64,000 nucleotides of DNA from Pedobacter nyackensis. Lineage in GTDB: Bacteria; Bacteroidota; Bacteroidia; Sphingobacteriales; Sphingobacteriaceae. A program made the translations under genes and the position numbers. Positions 24,831 through 33,587 of this stretch are shown here, one piece after another (the first letter of the stretch is position 1; every line of letters begins with the position of its first letter). The notes under the pieces were generated by a model. That model was not told where the DNA came from, made no database searches, and was given only the letters and a program-made list of their open reading frames with translations. The stretch covers positions 87,883 through 151,882 of the forward strand of contig NZ_FWYB01000015.1 in NCBI RefSeq assembly GCF_900176505.1, given 5' to 3'.

Positions 24831-26690
24831 ATGAAAAGACTAACACTAATGATTCCCATTCTGATGATTTTATCTTGTCAGCAGAATACTAAAAAAACTA
24901 CAATATCAGACCAGGTTATGGTTGATGATACGCATTCTTTTTCTAAGCCTTCTGTTGCTTATGTTGAACATCTGAACCTTGATTTAAAGGTTGATTTTGA
25001 GCAACAGCAGCTTAGCGGAAAGGCAAGCTGGATCATCAACAATAAAGCAAAAGCCAGTGAAATCATTTTTGATGACAGCAAGTTGAACATTGCTAAGGTA
25101 ACACTTGGTACAGCCGAAAAGGAGACTACCTTTTCCTTTGGTCCGGAGGCTGAATACATGGGGAGAGCCTTAAAAGTGGCTATTTCGCCAGAAACAAAAC
25201 TGGTTAATATCTATTATACCACAGGTAAGGATGCCAGCGCTTTGCAATGGCTTAACCCGCAACAAACTGCAGGTAAAAAGAGACCTTACCTTTTTACCCA
25301 GTCGCAAACTATCGCTGCACGCAGTTGGGTGCCTTGTCAGGATAGCCCTGGGATACGATTTACTTACCATGCCAAAATACAGGTTCCCGTAGATTTGCTG
25401 GCTTTAATGAGTGCTGAAAACCCACAGGCAAAAAACAATACCGGTATTTACGAGTTTAAGCAGAAACATGCTATACCGTCGTATTTACTGGCCCTTGCGG
25501 TTGGCGATATTGTCTTTAAGGCTGTTGATGAACGGACAGGAGTATACGCCGAGCCTTCAGTATTGGAAAAGGCTACCTGGGAATTTGCGGATATGGGTAA
25601 AATGGTGCATGCAGCAGAGGTACTTTATGGCCCATACAGATGGGGTAGGTACGATTTATTGGTGTTGCCACCTAGTTTTCCTTTCGGGGGAATGGAGAAT
25701 CCTAACCTGACTTTTATTACGCCTACTATATTGGCCGGCGACCGCTCATTGGTGAGTATTATATGTCATGAGCTGGCGCATAGCTGGAGCGGCAATCTGG
25801 TAACCAATTCTACATGGAATGATTTCTGGCTGAATGAAGGTTTTACCAATTATTTTGAGCGTCGTGTTGATGAAGCTATTTTTGGTAAGGATGAAGCTGC
25901 GATGCAGGAAGTATTCGCTAAGCATGCTTTAGATGATGCGATTAAGGATATGGGAGCGGGTAATAAGGATACACATTTAAAGACTGATTATACTGGGCGT
26001 AATCCTGATGAGGGGACCAACGACATTGCTTACGAGAAAGGCTTTTTCTTCTTAAAGACGATTGAGGCTGCTGTAGGCAGAGAAAAGTTTGATGCTTTTT
26101 TAAGAGGTTATTTTGACAGCCATGCTTTTCAGTCTTTAACCACAGAACAGTTTTTGGACTATCTGAATAAGAACCTGATTAAGGGGGATAAAGTCCTGGA
26201 AAATAAACTGGAAATAAATAAATGGGTATATGGTTCCGGTGTTCCATCTAATGTGGTTGCGGTTGGATCTGAACGGTTTAAGGCTATCGATGACTTATTG
26301 GCCAATTGGCAGAAAACTGGCTCAGCAAAAGGGCTGAGTAGAGCAATTGTATCAAGCAATGAAAGACGTTATTTTATTAGTCAGTTGCCTGAAAATCTGA
26401 CAGCTAAAGAAATGACTGTGCTGGATGCTGAGTTTGGTTTTACAGCGTCTAACAATACGGATATACAGCTGGCCTGGTACGAGTTGGCCATTCGTCACCA
26501 CTATGGTACTGCTGATGCACGAATAAAAGCTTATTTGTTGGAAAATGGAAGGATGTGGCATATTATTCCATTGTACAAAGAAATGATGGCTACACCTGCA
26601 GGATTAAAGACCGCAAGGGAAATTTATAAGCAAGCAAGACCAAACTATCATCCGATGACTTATTTGGCAATCGACAAGTTGTTGAAATAG
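24831..26690 (+). CDS. M1 family aminopeptidase (LTA4 hydrolase-like), lipoprotein
   Basis: 619 aa. The signal MIPILMILSC gives a lipidated Cys16. The M1 exopeptidase motif is FGGMENPNLTF and the zinc site is HELAH (His313, Glu314, His317) with Glu336 in NEGFTNYFE. The C-terminal helical domain (NKWVYGSGVPSN onward) resembles the leukotriene A4 hydrolase C-domain, so it belongs to that branch and not to the longer PepN type. It trims N-terminal residues from peptides outside the cytoplasm. Confidence 0.95.
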   Translation: MKRLTLMIPILMILSCQQNTKKTTISDQVMVDDTHSFSKPSVAYVEHLNLDLKVDFEQQQLSGKASWIINNKAKASEIIFDDSKLNIAKVTLGTAEKETTFSFGPEAEYMGRALKVAISPETKLVNIYYTTGKDASALQWLNPQQTAGKKRPYLFTQSQTIAARSWVPCQDSPGIRFTYHAKIQVPVDLLALMSAENPQAKNNTGIYEFKQKHAIPSYLLALAVGDIVFKAVDERTGVYAEPSVLEKATWEFADMGKMVHAAEVLYGPYRWGRYDLLVLPPSFPFGGMENPNLTFITPTILAGDRSLVSIICHELAHSWSGNLVTNSTWNDFWLNEGFTNYFERRVDEAIFGKDEAAMQEVFAKHALDDAIKDMGAGNKDTHLKTDYTGRNPDEGTNDIAYEKGFFFLKTIEAAVGREKFDAFLRGYFDSHAFQSLTTEQFLDYLNKNLIKGDKVLENKLEINKWVYGSGVPSNVVAVGSERFKAIDDLLANWQKTGSAKGLSRAIVSSNERRYFISQLPENLTAKEMTVLDAEFGFTASNNTDIQLAWYELAIRHHYGTADARIKAYLLENGRMWHIIPLYKEMMATPAGLKTAREIYKQARPNYHPMTYLAIDKLLK

Positions 26691-26825
26691 GACAGTGGGG
26701 TATAAAAAATGCTACAGTTGTAGTAAAATGGCCGATTTAATGTGCTTTAATTTCTGGCACAGAATTTGTTTTTAACTAATCGGTTTAGTTTGGTTTAGGT
26801 TGATCTGTGGTGGATCGACCTTATG

Positions 26826-26860
26826 AACGGGAATAGTCTCTCCGACTTATTCCCGTTTCT
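26826..26860 (+). terminator. Intrinsic terminator
   Basis: AACGGGAATA (26826-26835) and TATTCCCGTT (26848-26857) form a perfect 10-bp stem with a 12-nt loop and a short T-rich tail. It is 135 nt after the peptidase gene, with no gene between. Confidence 0.75.
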
Positions 26861-26901
26861 CATTTAAAAGCTTTTCTGTTTTGTCGAGTTCCGACTAATT
26901 T

Positions 26902-27003
26902 TTATAAATGTTTTTTAAGAAGTTTGAAAATGACCACAATGCCTGGTATTAGCAATGTGAAGAACACTATCGGAATAACATACGCAGCGATAAATGAGTT
27001 CAT
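26902..27003 (-). CDS. Possible 33-aa single-pass membrane protein
   Basis: An ATG frame on the minus strand encodes MNSFIAAYVIPIVFFTLL followed by IPGIVVIFKLLKKHL. It is almost entirely one hydrophobic helix with a basic C-terminus, the usual look of a bacterial small membrane protein with the positive end inside. It lies in a 387-nt intergenic region, divergent from the TonB-domain gene. A similar small hydrophobic frame sits in the polysaccharide cluster (51211-51291). No homology evidence is available. Confidence 0.45.
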   Translation of the reverse strand: MNSFIAAYVIPIVFFTLLIPGIVVIFKLLKKHL

Positions 27004-27019
27004 GAATTTAGATTTAAGT

Positions 27020-27040
27020 ATATAGTCTTTTGTACTATAT
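27020..27040. promoter_or_regulatory. ATATAGT palindrome between divergent genes
   Basis: ATATAGT (27020-27026), 7 nt, ACTATAT (27034-27040): a perfect inverted repeat between the small membrane-protein frame and the TonB-domain gene. It could be an operator or a leader hairpin. Confidence 0.4.
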
Positions 27041-27077
27041 CTAAAATATATTATCTTAATCCATTATTAATTTATAC

Positions 27078-28034
27078 ATGAAGAATTCACGCTTTCTATT
27101 TTTATCATTTCTATTTATAGGTTTTGCAGCAAATGCGCAAAGGCAAAATCTTTACTTCTTAAAGAACAGCGGACAACATGTAAAGCTGCGCGATAGTGCT
27201 GATTATTTACGTATTGTGCAGGAACCGGCAGAGGGATCAAGTTTGTTTATTGTTAATGAGCATTATCTGGATGGCAGCATCAAAAGCAGGGGGCTTTCGA
27301 GTTTGATAGATCCGGTCTTGTATCAAGGTCAGTACATATCCTATTTTAAAAATGGGAGGAAACAGATGATGGGAACCTATAAAATGGGGAAGTTAATAGA
27401 TACGGCAATGCATTACTATCCTAATGGTAACCTATACACTGTTATTGGTTATCAAACCATGAAGGATGGTAAAACCTCAAAATACATCAAAAGTGTTAAA
27501 GATTCAACCGGTAAAGATCTGGTGGTGGATGGTAAAGGTATATGTAGCTTTTATGATAAGGATTTTACACAGGTTACGGAAAGCGGCAGCATAAATAATG
27601 GCCTTTATGATGGAGAATGGATTGGTGAAACTGAGATGGGCGGACTTAAATATAAAGAGCAGTATCTGGATGGTAAACTGGTAGCTGGCGAGAGTATGGA
27701 CAAGGAGAGGAATGTTTATCACTACACCAAGGTGTTTGTTCAACCTCAGTTTAAGGGTGGCATGGAAAAATTCTATACCTTTCTAAAAACAACAATCAGA
27801 TATCCGGGGGAGTGCCAGAGAAATGGTATACAGGGTAAAGTTCATTTGAAATTTATGGTTATGAAAGATGGTTCCATTAAGGATATAATTGTGACGAAGA
27901 ACCCTCATCATTTATTGTCTGTGGAAGCTGCAAGGGTAGTTAGTCAATCTCCAGCATGGGAGCCAGGTTTAGAAAGAGGGAAGATCGTTAATGTTTCTTA
28001 CAATGTGCAGGTGTCGTTTACGCTACGTCGTTAA
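27078..28034 (+). CDS. Exported MORN-repeat and TonB C-terminal domain protein
   Basis: 318 aa. A signal peptide ends FAANAQ at about residue 20. Residues about 70-215 contain MORN/YwqK-like repeats (GQYISYFKNGRKQMMGTYKM, YYPNGNLYTVIGY). Residues about 228-318 are a TonB C-terminal domain (FKGGMEKFYTFLKTTIRYP, GIQGKVHLKFMVMKDGSI, SVEAARVVSQSPAWEPG). Bacteroidota have many such proteins without the TonB membrane anchor; their function is unknown. It lies 12 nt upstream of the Nudix gene. Confidence 0.85.
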   Translation: MKNSRFLFLSFLFIGFAANAQRQNLYFLKNSGQHVKLRDSADYLRIVQEPAEGSSLFIVNEHYLDGSIKSRGLSSLIDPVLYQGQYISYFKNGRKQMMGTYKMGKLIDTAMHYYPNGNLYTVIGYQTMKDGKTSKYIKSVKDSTGKDLVVDGKGICSFYDKDFTQVTESGSINNGLYDGEWIGETEMGGLKYKEQYLDGKLVAGESMDKERNVYHYTKVFVQPQFKGGMEKFYTFLKTTIRYPGECQRNGIQGKVHLKFMVMKDGSIKDIIVTKNPHHLLSVEAARVVSQSPAWEPGLERGKIVNVSYNVQVSFTLRR

Positions 28035-28046
28035 TTTGCAATTGAG

Positions 28047-28442
28047 ATGATCGAAGTAACCTGTGCTATTATTGTAGCTGAAGATGGAAAAGTGCTTGTT
28101 GCACAGCGGAGTGAAAGCATGTCGCATCCATTAAAAATGGAGTTTCCGGGCGGTAAGATCGAGTCCGCTGAAACTGCTGAGCAATGCCTGATCAGAGAAA
28201 TTAAAGAGGAGTTGGATGTGGATATTCAAATCTTATCTGAACTGAATTCAAACCAACATGCTTACCCCGGGTTTTCAGTAAATCTAATACCCTTTGTTTG
28301 CAGGATAACAGGTGGTGAGATCGTGTTAAAGGAACATGCTGCATACGCCTGGCTAGACAATAGTGAGTTACCTGATCTTGACTGGGTAGCAGCTGATGTT
28401 CCTGTTGTTATGAACTATTTAAACCATATTGATACTTTGTAA
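28047..28442 (+). CDS. Nudix hydrolase, MutT-like
   Basis: 131 aa, the usual size of MutT. The Nudix box spans about 36-58: GGKIESAETAEQCLIREIKE then EL, with the conserved REIKEEL. The start MIEVTCAIIVAEDGKVLVAQ and the C-terminal YAWLDNSELPDLDW also fit (deoxy)nucleoside triphosphate pyrophosphohydrolases of the 8-oxo-dGTPase type. It probably cleans oxidised or unwanted nucleotides; the substrate is not proven. It is convergent with the next lipoprotein gene, with 1 nt between stops. Confidence 0.93.
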   Translation: MIEVTCAIIVAEDGKVLVAQRSESMSHPLKMEFPGGKIESAETAEQCLIREIKEELDVDIQILSELNSNQHAYPGFSVNLIPFVCRITGGEIVLKEHAAYAWLDNSELPDLDWVAADVPVVMNYLNHIDTL

Positions 28443-28443
28443 C

Positions 28444-28839
28444 CTATTGATATACCAGTTTAGGCTTTTCATTTTCGCAGACTACCTTTTTTGGTGGTGA
28501 TACAAACATGCAGTCGGAGGTTATGTTCCATTTTTTATTGAAGTTTGCCTGTTCATCGGTATATTTTTCAACCTTTTGTATAAAAGCTACAGTGTCAATT
28601 TTTGAAGAGTAGCTTACATAGCCTGTTGGACCGCCACAAGCTTTAGATCCAATTGGTCTAAACTTCCAATCTGCTTCATTTTCACATTTTACCTGCTCTG
28701 ATAAGCTTTTGATTTCTGCAAATAGGTTTTTCAGTTTTAGTTCTTCAGCTTCTTTTGTACGCTCTGTGTTCTTTTTACAAGCGGATGCCCCGGCGATTAT
28801 CAGTACAAGCATCAATACGATGTAGCTTTTAGTTTTCAT
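28444..28839 (-). CDS. Hypothetical lipoprotein
   Basis: 131 aa. The signal LVLIIAGASAC gives a lipidated Cys21. The mature protein has four further cysteines, in VKCENEADWKF, KACGGP, SDCMF and VVCENE, which could form two disulfides. SKACGGPTGYVSYSS is a conserved-looking segment seen in small Bacteroidota lipoproteins of unknown function. No family name is offered. Confidence 0.7.
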   Translation of the reverse strand: MKTKSYIVLMLVLIIAGASACKKNTERTKEAEELKLKNLFAEIKSLSEQVKCENEADWKFRPIGSKACGGPTGYVSYSSKIDTVAFIQKVEKYTDEQANFNKKWNITSDCMFVSPPKKVVCENEKPKLVYQ

Positions 28840-28936
28840 AAGCTTTGTTGTGTTTGGGTTTGTTATCTATAAAACGCAGAACATGTGAAGAATGCTACAA
28901 GATCATTATTATATTCGCAAAAAAAAGAACTAAAAA

Positions 28937-29233
28937 ATGATAGCTCACCACGTATTATTCTGGCTAAAAGCCGACACCACTGAAGATCAAAAAAAAGCTT
29001 TCCGTAAAGGATTAGAATCTTTGGAGAAAATTGAAGTGATTAAAAACATGCATATTGGTACACCTGCACCTATTGAACGTGCTGTAGTTGACACCACTTA
29101 TACCTTTTCATTAGTTCTGTTTTTTGAAGATCTTGCCGCGCATGACGTTTACCAGGTGCATGAAGTGCATAAGGCCTTTTTAGATGAGTTTAGAGCTTTG
29201 TTTGAAAAGGTAATCATTTACGACGCATACTAG
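28937..29233 (+). CDS. Dabb (stress-responsive A/B barrel) protein
   Basis: 98 aa. It begins MIAHHVLFWLKADTTEDQKK and contains IKNMHIGTPAP and YTFSLVLFFEDLAAHDVYQV, then HEVHKAFLDEF, all typical of the Dabb dimeric alpha/beta barrel domain. The function of bacterial members is mostly unknown; ferredoxin-like barrels of this kind bind small hydrophobic ligands. It has its own short upstream region. Confidence 0.88.
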   Translation: MIAHHVLFWLKADTTEDQKKAFRKGLESLEKIEVIKNMHIGTPAPIERAVVDTTYTFSLVLFFEDLAAHDVYQVHEVHKAFLDEFRALFEKVIIYDAY

Positions 29234-29306
29234 TACTTTCGAAACCGGGACATAACAGGTATTAGTTTATTGTTGCTGCAGATAAGTCTTATCTTTGATT
29301 TATCAA

Positions 29307-30212
29307 ATGACAGAAACATTAAAAGACGTTATTGGCAGGGAGTTAAAACAGTTGTTTCAGCTAAAGAAAACTGAAAGACTTTGGCATATACCCGTTTTAG
29401 CCTCTCTGTCGACCGGTATTCCATTACTGATTGGTTTTTATAGCGGTAGGCTCGACTATGGAATTCAGGCTTGTATAGGTGGACTGGTAATCCTGTATCT
29501 ACCCCGAAATTTCTTTTTTATCATGCTGGCTTCCATGGGAAGTTGTATGCCTTTTGATCAGATGGACCTTCCGGTAAAAGTTGGTTTGGTAGCCTTAGGA
29601 ACGATGCTTGCCTGTGTTCTGGCCTTCCTTTACAGTTTGTATATTGTAAGGAAATATCCCAGTAAGCTTGATGCCTTTAGTCCGAGGATGAGAAACTATA
29701 CCAATATTACTGAATCCATCATTATAGGGGTATTTATTGCTATTTCATTGTTGGTTGCTCATGTGTTTGGACTTGAGAATCCGTATTGGGTACCTATTTC
29801 TTGTCTTGCTATTATGCAAGGTGTTAGTGTAACTCATGTTTGGCGTCGGAGCTTTCACCGTATCTCAGGTACATTTATAGGTATGGGACTGACCTGGCTT
29901 TTTCTTCAACTGAACCTTACACCTTTAACCATTTGTATTAGTATACTCTTATTGCAGTTTGTGATAGAAATGCTGGTCGTAAGGCATTATGGACTTGCTG
30001 TTATTTTTATCACCCCAATGACAGTGTTTTTGGCGGAGATAGGGAAGGGAATGAACATTGATCCAAATCAGTTAATTTCTGCGCGTTTGTTGGATATTGT
30101 TGTGGGGAGTTTGATTGGTGTACTGGGTGGTTGGATGTCGCATAATCAGCAATTGAATCGACAGGCGGAGCGTCAAATTCGTAAAACAAGGGTTGCTATT
30201 TTAAGAAAATAA
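29307..30212 (+). CDS. FUSC-family membrane protein
   Basis: 301 aa from the ATG at 29307 (MTETLKDVIG); a TTG four codons upstream is in frame but unlikely. Six to eight hydrophobic segments are visible, arranged as two sets (about 40-120 and 135-270). YWVPISCLAIMQGVSVTHVWRR is the FUSC signature around residue 155. The family includes fusaric acid and aromatic acid efflux proteins and YccS-like proteins. The substrate is unknown. It lies 33 nt before chaA. Confidence 0.82.
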   Translation: MTETLKDVIGRELKQLFQLKKTERLWHIPVLASLSTGIPLLIGFYSGRLDYGIQACIGGLVILYLPRNFFFIMLASMGSCMPFDQMDLPVKVGLVALGTMLACVLAFLYSLYIVRKYPSKLDAFSPRMRNYTNITESIIIGVFIAISLLVAHVFGLENPYWVPISCLAIMQGVSVTHVWRRSFHRISGTFIGMGLTWLFLQLNLTPLTICISILLLQFVIEMLVVRHYGLAVIFITPMTVFLAEIGKGMNIDPNQLISARLLDIVVGSLIGVLGGWMSHNQQLNRQAERQIRKTRVAILRK

Positions 30213-30245
30213 ATTTAATTAGTATTATATTGTTGCCAGGAACTT

Positions 30246-31328
30246 ATGATGAAAAAGCTACCCTTACCCTTATGGACCATTGTTTCCCCTTTGCTAGCTT
30301 GGCTGGCATACTTTGGTTTGTCGCTTAATTTTGGAGATTTTTATAGTTTTTTTTTAGCAATTATGCTTGTAGCAGCTGTTCTTGCTGCTGTACATCATGC
30401 TGAAGTAGTAGCCCATAAAGTGGGTGAACCATTCGGTACATTGTTATTGGCTCTGGCAGTTACGGTTATTGAAGTCGCTTTGATTGTTTCCTTGATGCTA
30501 ACCGGCGGCCCCGAAACTGCAGCTCTTGCACGGGATACTGTTTTTGCTGCGGTGATGATTATTTTAAACGGTATTATCGGGATATGTTTACTTACTGGGG
30601 GAGTAAAGTATAAAGAACAGGTTTTTACTTTACCTGGCGTAGGCGCTGCGCTAGTAGCACTTACAGCGATATTAGTACTTACACTTATTCTCCCTAATTT
30701 TACGGTAAGCACGCCAGGACCTCAATACAGTTCGGTTCAATTGATTTTTGTAGCCATCGTTTGTCTGGTGCTTTATGGTGCATTTGTTTTGGTACAGGCA
30801 GTAAGACACAGAGATTATTTTTTACCTCCTGATGCAGAAGGTAACGAAGAAATTCATGCAGAGCCACCTACTTTTAAGGTCGCATTGTTCAGTGCTTTTT
30901 TACTCCTTTTGTGTTTGGGTATTGTTGTTTTACTGGCTAAGGCCCTGGCGCCTGATATTGAAAATGCTGTGGTAAATGCCGGTGCACCAAAATCACTTGT
31001 CGGAGTAATTATTGCCGCTGTAGTATTGTTGCCTGAAGGCCTAGCGGCATATAGGGCGGCTAAAAAGAACCGTTTGCAAACCAGTCTTAACCTTGCTTTG
31101 GGATCAGCGCTGGCCAGTATTGGATTAACTATTCCTGCCGTAGCCATTGTTTCTATGTTCACAGGAATGAGTATTACGCTTGGTATTGATATGAAGTCGA
31201 CGGTTTTATTGTTGCTGTCCATGTTTACCATTATGCTTTCTCTGGCAACAGGTAAGACGAATGTATTGCAGGGAATAGTGCTGGTGGTTATTTTTATGGT
31301 TTATCTTTTTACAATTATTGCACCTTAA
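30246..31328 (+). CDS. chaA: Ca2+(Na+)/H+ antiporter ChaA-like
   Basis: 360 aa with about 11 membrane segments. The two cation-exchanger repeats are visible: GEPFGTLLLALAVTVIE (first, about 59-75) and LLPEGLAAYRAAKKN (second), with polar residues in GSALASIGLTIP. This matches the ChaA branch of the CaCA superfamily, which exports Ca2+, Na+ or K+ in exchange for protons. The start may be Met1 or Met2. Confidence 0.92.
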   Translation: MMKKLPLPLWTIVSPLLAWLAYFGLSLNFGDFYSFFLAIMLVAAVLAAVHHAEVVAHKVGEPFGTLLLALAVTVIEVALIVSLMLTGGPETAALARDTVFAAVMIILNGIIGICLLTGGVKYKEQVFTLPGVGAALVALTAILVLTLILPNFTVSTPGPQYSSVQLIFVAIVCLVLYGAFVLVQAVRHRDYFLPPDAEGNEEIHAEPPTFKVALFSAFLLLLCLGIVVLLAKALAPDIENAVVNAGAPKSLVGVIIAAVVLLPEGLAAYRAAKKNRLQTSLNLALGSALASIGLTIPAVAIVSMFTGMSITLGIDMKSTVLLLLSMFTIMLSLATGKTNVLQGIVLVVIFMVYLFTIIAP

Positions 31329-31359
31329 AGATAAATACCATTTGCTTTAACTTCTGTCT

Positions 31360-31734
31360 ATGTATCAGCTTTTTGATTTCTTCTTTACGGTGCTGCATTT
31401 GGTTATTATTGGATTTAATCTATTGGGCTGGATATGGCCGTCAACAAGGAAGTTACATTTTATTGTTGTGTTACTTACTGCAGGTTCCTGGTTGATATTG
31501 GGTATCTGGTATGGTTTAGGTTATTGCCCGATAACTGACTGGCAATGGCAGATCAAAGAACACCTTGGGGAAACGAAATTACCCAATTCCTTTGTGAAAT
31601 ATTATGCAGATAAAATTACAGGTCATAACTTGTCTGCAAATTTTATAGATGCCGCAACAGCAATAAGTTTTGCTACGGCAGCTGTACTTTCAGTTTATTT
31701 AAATTTCATACATAAAAAAACTAATCGAAATTAA
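31360..31734 (+). CDS. DUF2784-like membrane protein
   Basis: 124 aa with three hydrophobic segments (about 8-26, 35-53, 98-116). HLVIIGFNLLGWIWPSTRKL and GYCPITDWQWQIKEHLGE fit DUF2784, a small membrane family of unknown function. It lies 31 nt after chaA and 1 nt before the acetyltransferase gene, so the three probably form an operon. Confidence 0.72.
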   Translation: MYQLFDFFFTVLHLVIIGFNLLGWIWPSTRKLHFIVVLLTAGSWLILGIWYGLGYCPITDWQWQIKEHLGETKLPNSFVKYYADKITGHNLSANFIDAATAISFATAAVLSVYLNFIHKKTNRN

Positions 31735-31735
31735 T

Positions 31736-32299
31736 ATGATAAGAGAAGCTCTTCCCGGAGATGCACCAGAATTAGGTAAACTCATTATCCTTGCAATGGA
31801 TGATCTTGCAGCAAAATTTGTTGGCTCTTCAGACCCAAATGATGCGGTTCCGTTATTTCAAAAGTTTGCGGCATTGCCTGCTAATCAGTATAGCTATGAA
31901 AATACACTGGTTTATGAGGATGAAGAGGGGGTGTGTGGGATGATTAATGCTTATGATGGTGCTAATCTGGAGACTTTAAGGACGCCGTTTTTAGATTACC
32001 TTGATAAGACCTATGGCTTTAAACACTCCCCGGAGAATGAGACGCAGTCTGGTGAGTATTATCTTGACTGTATTAGTGTTTCTCCGCGTAAACAAGGTAA
32101 AGGTATTGGTAAAGAGTTGATTAAAGCGATGATCGACCATGCTGTTAGCCGTGGTCAGCACACACTTGGCTTATTGGTTAATAAAGAGAACCTTAAAGCA
32201 GAAAAATTGTATGCCGGTTTGGGTTTTAAGACGGTTGAAGAAGTCGATTTTATGGGTGGACGGTATTATCATATGAGCAACACTGAGCTTATGCATTAA
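31736..32299 (+). CDS. GNAT-family N-acetyltransferase
   Basis: 187 aa. The acetyl-CoA-binding motif A is at about 109-135 (YLDCISVSPRKQGKGIGKEL), with the R/Q-x-x-G-x-G/A loop as KQGKGIG, and motif B appears as NLKAEKLYAGLGF. The substrate is unknown. The last 11 nt overlap the convergent MFS gene, and the overlap lies within a terminator hairpin. Confidence 0.92.
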   Translation: MIREALPGDAPELGKLIILAMDDLAAKFVGSSDPNDAVPLFQKFAALPANQYSYENTLVYEDEEGVCGMINAYDGANLETLRTPFLDYLDKTYGFKHSPENETQSGEYYLDCISVSPRKQGKGIGKELIKAMIDHAVSRGQHTLGLLVNKENLKAEKLYAGLGFKTVEEVDFMGGRYYHMSNTELMH

Positions 32300-32314
32300 G
32301 CTCAGTGTTTTTCT
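32279..32314 (+). terminator. Terminator inside two convergent coding ends
   Basis: AACACTGAGCTT (32279-32290) and AAGCTCAGTGTT (32298-32309) form a perfect 12-bp stem with a 7-nt loop, followed by TTTTTC on the plus strand. It covers the ends of both the acetyltransferase and the convergent transporter gene. Confidence 0.82.
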
Positions 32315-33503
32315 TGCTCATTTTATAAATGGTGAACATAACCAATGCCGACATAACGGTTAGTATCAAATAGCTACTGCTAAGGTGATGTTCGTCTTTT
32401 GCCGGTAAGAATGAAATCACACTATAACTTAAGAAGGACACAATTACGTAAGTAATACCACCGGTTAAACCGCCCGCAATCCCCGCATTTTTCGGAAATT
32501 GGCCCAGGCAGAAGGTGAAGTAGTTATTAAATATGTAGCCAGCCGTAACATGGATAAGAAAGGCGAATAATACCATTGTATAAAGGCTTGATATGAACTG
32601 TGCAGTCAGGATCATAACCAAAACAAATGCGATTTGAAATAAGAGATTGGTAGCCATCTTTCTAAAGAAGGGCTTGTTAATGGTTGCTTTACCTATAAAG
32701 CCTCCAACCATCCAGGCAAATCCCAGTACCAGAGAGCTATAACCTGCTATTATAGGGGTCATATGTAAATGGTGCTCTATAATAAAGGGACCGGTCATGT
32801 TGTAGATCATCACCATGGTGTACGCAAGACCCAGCATTACAATCCCAAGACTAAAGCTTACCGTTTTTATCATAGTGATGTATACCCCTGTTATCTTTTT
32901 TAAAGAGAATTCTGAAACGTGTTGCAGGGTTTCTCCACTATAGAAATATTCCAGGATAGCCAAAACGATCGCCAGTATGGCAAGGAAATAGAAGTTAGAC
33001 TCCCATCCAAATACAGTCTGCAGGTAGCCTCCTAAAAATGGGGCAACAATTGGTCCTGTAGACCATATAATGGAAAATAGGCTTAGATAATGTTTCAGTT
33101 TATCTCCGGTAAAAAGGTCGACAAAATAAGCCCGTTTAGCTACAATAATAGTTCCTACGGTAAAGCCGTGAACAATCCGCATCAGGTAAATGAGGTAGAT
33201 ATTATGGGTATTGGCTATGGTAATACTGGCTGCTGCGAAAATTACCAGGGATATCAGGCTTAATCTATATCTACCAAAGCTATCCAGGACGCTTCCGATA
33301 AAGAGCTGCGAGATTCCGTAGCTGATTAAAAACAGGCTTAAAGTTAATTGTACCTGTAAACTACTAACCTGCATGGTTGATGCCATGGAAGGTAAAGAAG
33401 GAATATATATGTCTGTTGCAAAACCAGATAGGGGTAGTAAAGCAAATGCAAGTAGGGTAGAGATGCCCTGATTTTGTTGTTTAAGTGCTATTGTGTTGTT
33501 CAA
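32289..33503 (-). CDS. MFS transporter, Bcr/CflA family
   Basis: 404 aa with 12 predicted helices. FALLPLSGFATDIYIPSLPS after the first few residues is the signature of Bcr/CflA drug transporters, together with SYGISQLFIGSVLDSFGRY (motif A region) and IVHGFTVGTIIVAKRAY. Members export drugs or dipeptides; the actual substrate is unknown. It is a single gene, convergent with the acetyltransferase. Confidence 0.92.
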   Translation of the reverse strand: MNNTIALKQQNQGISTLLAFALLPLSGFATDIYIPSLPSMASTMQVSSLQVQLTLSLFLISYGISQLFIGSVLDSFGRYRLSLISLVIFAAASITIANTHNIYLIYLMRIVHGFTVGTIIVAKRAYFVDLFTGDKLKHYLSLFSIIWSTGPIVAPFLGGYLQTVFGWESNFYFLAILAIVLAILEYFYSGETLQHVSEFSLKKITGVYITMIKTVSFSLGIVMLGLAYTMVMIYNMTGPFIIEHHLHMTPIIAGYSSLVLGFAWMVGGFIGKATINKPFFRKMATNLLFQIAFVLVMILTAQFISSLYTMVLFAFLIHVTAGYIFNNYFTFCLGQFPKNAGIAGGLTGGITYVIVSFLSYSVISFLPAKDEHHLSSSYLILTVMSALVMFTIYKMSKKNTELNA

Positions 33504-33587
33504 AACTCGGCGGATATTATTTTAATGCGCCAAAGTTAGGTGTTCAAAGTGCCACGCTATAGGTTTTTGAACATGATAGTGTAATAA

